The notes beneath the pieces are model-generated. The model saw nothing but the letters and a program-made list of their open reading frames with translations, had not been told where the DNA came from and made no database searches. Below are positions 61,110-64,000 of a DNA stretch of 64,000 nt, piece after piece. Made by a program: the position numbers and the translations under genes. The first letter of the stretch is position 1, and each line of letters opens with the position of its first letter. Source of the DNA: Nitrospira sp. (GTDB lineage Bacteria; Nitrospirota; Nitrospiria; Nitrospirales; Nitrospiraceae); NCBI GenBank assembly GCA_030123605.1, contig CP126123.1, positions 2,398,001-2,462,000 on the forward strand. The letters run 5' to 3'.

Positions 61110-63008
61110 ATGCTCTACGCGTTGATTCCATTCCTTCCGCTGTTCTCCTTTCTGGTCGTCGGCATCGGCGAGCAGTGGATCAAGGATCGGGCACACCTCG
61201 TAGCGGTTCCGGCCATGGTGGGATCTTTCATGCTCTCCCTGCTGGCCCTCTACGACGTGGCGACGGGCCATCCCATGAATGTGCCCCTCTACACCTGGCT
61301 GACGTCGGGGCATCTGGACATTCACATCGCCGTTTCCATCGATCGACTCACCGCGGTCATGCTGGTGCTCGTCACCACCGTCAGCACGTTGGTACACATC
61401 TACACCATCGGGTACATGCAGGGGGAACCGGGATACGCGCGCTTCTTTGCCTACATCGCCCTGTTCACGTTCTCCATGTTGATGTTGGTGATGGCGGACA
61501 ACCTGCTGCAGCTATTCGTGTTCTGGGAGGCGGTGGGACTCTGCTCCTACCTCCTGATCGGCCATTGGTATGAACGGCAGAGTGCCTGTTCGGCCGCGAC
61601 GAAGGCGTTTTTGGTCAACCGAATCGGAGACGTCGGCTTCATTCTCGGCCTGTTCCTCGCCTGGTACACATTCGGTTCGCTCGACTACGCCGTGATGTTC
61701 GCGCAGGCCTCGACCCTGGCGAACGAGACACTGAATGCCCTCGGTCCCTTCGGTGGGACATGGGATGTTTCCGTAATGACCCTGATCTGCCTGCTGCTCT
61801 TTACGGGAGCGGTGGGTAAATCGGCACAGGTTCCTCTCCACGTCTGGTTGCCGGATGCCATGGAAGGCCCGACTCCGATCTCCGCCTTGATCCATGCCGC
61901 CACCATGGTGACGGCCGGCGTCTTCATGGTCGCACGACTCTCGCCGCTCTACAACCTCTCACCGATGGCCATGACGGTGGTGGCCGTCGTCGGCGCTCTC
62001 ACGATGATGCTGGGCGCGACCATCGCCCTGACCCAGACCGATATCAAACGGGTGGTGGCCTATTCGACCATGAGCCAGTTGGGGTATATGGTGATGGCCT
62101 GCGGCCTAGGTGCCTACGGCGCCGGCATGTACCACCTGCTGACCCATGGCGCCTTCAAGGCGCTGCTGTTCCTCGGCTGCGGTTCGGTCATCATCGCCCT
62201 GCACCATGAACAGGACATGCGTCACATGGGCGGCCTGAAGGACAAACTGCCTGTCACCTACTGGACCTTTCTGGTGGGGTCCCTCGCGCTGGCGGGATTC
62301 CCGCTGACCGCCGGCTTTTTCAGCAAGGATGACCTGCTCGTCTCCTCCTGGTCCGCCGGTACGCTCGGACAGGTGTTCGCGGTCTGTGGGCTGATCACGG
62401 CGGGGCTGACGGCGTTTTACAGTTTCCGCCTGGTCTTCGTGACCTTCTGGGGGTCGTCCCGCGTCGATCCACACCATGCAGGCCATGTCCATGAACCCTC
62501 GACCACGATGACGGCTCCACTCATGGTCCTCGCGGTCCTCAGCATCGTCGCCGGGTACCTGGGCATCCCGACGTTTTTGGAGCCGGTCTTCCACGGCGAA
62601 GGCGGGGTTGCGCACCACGAAGGGTCCGCCGCCTACGGCATCATGGCGTTTGCCACCTTGATGGGATTCGCCGGAATCGGCGCCGCCTATTATCTCTATG
62701 TCTTGAATCCCGGTTTGCCGGACCGACTCGCGCGCCAATGGCGGACGGCCTACGAACTGTCCTTCCACAAGTGGTATGTCGATGAGGCCTACGACCGCGC
62801 ATTCGTCCGCCCGACCATCGCGGCCGCGAACGATCTCTGGAAATATGTCGATGTGTCGATCATCGACGGGGCCGTCAACGGGGTAGCGCGAGCCGTGGCC
62901 TGGGTAGGCTGGTTCATCCGCCTGACACAGAGCGGACAAACGCAACATTACGCCCTCGGCATGACGCTGGGCGCCGTGGTGATCCTGACGGTGTATTTGC
63001 TGCTCTAG
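61110..63008 (+). CDS. nuoL: NADH-quinone oxidoreductase subunit L
   Basis: A 632-residue antiporter-like proton-channel subunit with about 14-16 helices and the long C-terminal lateral helix. Signatures: FVFWEAVGLCSYLLIG, GAVGKSAQVPLHVWLPDAMEGPTP (conserved Lys and His) and TQTDIKRVVAYSTMSQLGYM. Length is typical. Confidence 0.97.
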   Translation: MLYALIPFLPLFSFLVVGIGEQWIKDRAHLVAVPAMVGSFMLSLLALYDVATGHPMNVPLYTWLTSGHLDIHIAVSIDRLTAVMLVLVTTVSTLVHIYTIGYMQGEPGYARFFAYIALFTFSMLMLVMADNLLQLFVFWEAVGLCSYLLIGHWYERQSACSAATKAFLVNRIGDVGFILGLFLAWYTFGSLDYAVMFAQASTLANETLNALGPFGGTWDVSVMTLICLLLFTGAVGKSAQVPLHVWLPDAMEGPTPISALIHAATMVTAGVFMVARLSPLYNLSPMAMTVVAVVGALTMMLGATIALTQTDIKRVVAYSTMSQLGYMVMACGLGAYGAGMYHLLTHGAFKALLFLGCGSVIIALHHEQDMRHMGGLKDKLPVTYWTFLVGSLALAGFPLTAGFFSKDDLLVSSWSAGTLGQVFAVCGLITAGLTAFYSFRLVFVTFWGSSRVDPHHAGHVHEPSTTMTAPLMVLAVLSIVAGYLGIPTFLEPVFHGEGGVAHHEGSAAYGIMAFATLMGFAGIGAAYYLYVLNPGLPDRLARQWRTAYELSFHKWYVDEAYDRAFVRPTIAAANDLWKYVDVSIIDGAVNGVARAVAWVGWFIRLTQSGQTQHYALGMTLGAVVILTVYLLL

Positions 63009-63049
63009 CAGCTCTGAACCTTTTGCTTTTTACTGTGGGGTGAGGCTTC

Positions 63050-64000
63050 GTGACGACGTTTCCCTGGCTGACCCTGATCGTGTTCTTGCCTTTGATCGGA
63101 GCCCTGCTCTGCCTGCTGGTCAAGGTTGAGTCCGCCCGCCGGCTGGCGCTCGGCTTCACCGTGGCGACCTTTCTCTGCTCGCTGCCGCTCTGGTGGCTCT
63201 TCGATTCCTCCACCGCGGAGATGCAGTTCGTGGAACGGGCCTCTTGGATTGCTTCTCCACCGATACAATACAGCCTCGGCCTCGACGGCATCAGTTTCCC
63301 GCTCGTGCTGATGACGACCTTTCTCATGCCGTTTTGCGTCACGGTCTCTTGGACCTCGATCGAAAAACGGGTCCAACTGTTCATGGCCATGCTGCTGGTC
63401 ATGGAAACGGCGATGCTGGGGGTTTTCGTCGCGTTGGATTTCGTGCTGTTCTACGTGTTCTGGGAAGCCATGCTGATCCCGATGTATCTGCTCATCGGCG
63501 TCTGGGGCGGTCCGAACCGTTTATACGCGGCGATCAAATTCTTCCTCTATACCCTGGCCGGCAGCCTGTTGCTCCTGGTCGCGATCCTCGTCCTCTATTT
63601 CCACGGCGGGCATACCTTCGACATCATTGCGCTGAGTCGGGGAACCTACGGCGCCTCGCTCCAATTCTGGCTGTTCCTCGCCTTCTTCGCCGCCTTCGCG
63701 GTGAAGGTCCCGATGTTTCCGTTCCACACCTGGCTGCCCGATGCCCACGTGGAGGCTCCGACGGCGGGCAGCGTGATCCTCGCCAGTGTCTTGCTGAAGA
63801 TGGGCACCTACGGCTTTCTCCGTTTTACCCTGCCGATGCTGCCGGACGCCACCGACACCTTCACCAAACCGATGATCGCCCTGTCGGTCATCGCCATCCT
63901 CTACGGAGCCTACATGGCGCTGGCCCAGGCGGACCTCAAAAAACTCATCGCCTATTCCAGCGTCAGCCACATGGGCTTCGTCACGCTGGGCATCTTTGTT
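63050..64000 (+). CDS. nuoM: NADH-quinone oxidoreductase subunit M (partial, 3' end outside window)
   Basis: Begins at GTG 63050 with GTGAGG upstream and runs open to the window end (317 residues seen). Reads MTTFPWLTLIVFLPLIGALL, then FYVFWEAMLIPMYLLIGVWG, AVKVPMFPFHTWLPDAHVEAPT and ADLKKLIAYSSVSHMGFV, the NuoM signatures with the conserved Glu, Lys and His. It is the second antiporter-like proton channel of complex I; nuoN is expected beyond the edge. Confidence 0.96.
   Translation, partial: MTTFPWLTLIVFLPLIGALLCLLVKVESARRLALGFTVATFLCSLPLWWLFDSSTAEMQFVERASWIASPPIQYSLGLDGISFPLVLMTTFLMPFCVTVSWTSIEKRVQLFMAMLLVMETAMLGVFVALDFVLFYVFWEAMLIPMYLLIGVWGGPNRLYAAIKFFLYTLAGSLLLLVAILVLYFHGGHTFDIIALSRGTYGASLQFWLFLAFFAAFAVKVPMFPFHTWLPDAHVEAPTAGSVILASVLLKMGTYGFLRFTLPMLPDATDTFTKPMIALSVIAILYGAYMALAQADLKKLIAYSSVSHMGFVTLGIFV

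Noticed and set aside
1-64000. tRNA and rRNA genes
   Set aside because: I looked for tRNA-like CCA-end and T-loop patterns and rRNA segments and saw none I could support by eye.

Overview
The window is 64 kb of GC-rich bacterial chromosome. The gene content (a 12-subunit-type complex I operon with nuoC and nuoD fused, hopanoid/carotenoid genes, a deoxyhypusine-synthase-like protein, dispersed hairpin repeats) is what I would expect from Nitrospirota, probably Nitrospira. That assignment is inference; there is no rRNA or other marker gene here. No tRNA, rRNA or CRISPR array was seen.

Layout. (1) 1-6844: a minus-strand run of a site-2 protease (cut by the window edge), DUF2167 and DUF2914 membrane proteins, a lipoprotein and several small unknown proteins, two of them with paired CxxC zinc-ribbon-like motifs. 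Palindromic repeats sit between genes. (2) 7169-18458: a chromosomal integron. A full integron integrase with the IntI-specific patch (17091-18458) lies on the minus strand, and its cassettes follow its 3' end on the same strand. This is the inverted arrangement, not the divergent class 1 layout. About eleven cassettes end in recognisable attC sites. They carry three HicAB modules, a MazF toxin with a frameshifted antitoxin, two HNH nucleases (one fused to a HEPN-like domain), an Abi_C protein, small membrane proteins and unknowns. An IS5-family element has inserted in one attC core box. (3) 18709-25814: ispA, hpnA and cruF (farnesyl diphosphate, hopanoid and carotenoid steps), a c-type cytochrome, small secreted and membrane proteins, and a GAF sensor kinase that lacks its phospho-accepting histidine. 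(4) 25864-35652, minus strand: mpg, a DHS-like protein, a nikR-DUF3842-TonB receptor set with a palindromic operator, a DegP-type protease, a copper P-type ATPase with YHS and metal-binding domains, and a DsbA-like protein. The last is divergent from an Slp lipoprotein across a symmetric promoter. (5) 36531-46615, minus strand: an S9 peptidase-like protein that has lost its catalytic Ser and His, then a second TonB receptor locus with TlpA, a TonB protein, a BNR-repeat protein and two paralogous His-rich small proteins, then a TPR protein. (6) 46869-64000, plus strand: secA, an NDUFAF7-like methyltransferase and nuoA-B-CD-E-F-G-H-I-J-K-L-M, with nuoM cut by the window end.

How it works together: the nuo operon makes the NADH:quinone proton pump, and the upstream methyltransferase is probably its assembly factor. 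The Ni, Cu and TonB loci handle metal uptake and efflux and envelope thiol chemistry. The integron is a store of toxin-antitoxin and nuclease genes, and it shows decay: two frameshifted genes, an interrupted attC, and a terminal cassette with no visible attC. Two families of palindromic repeats are scattered through the backbone, and two copies of one family lie inside the nuo operon.
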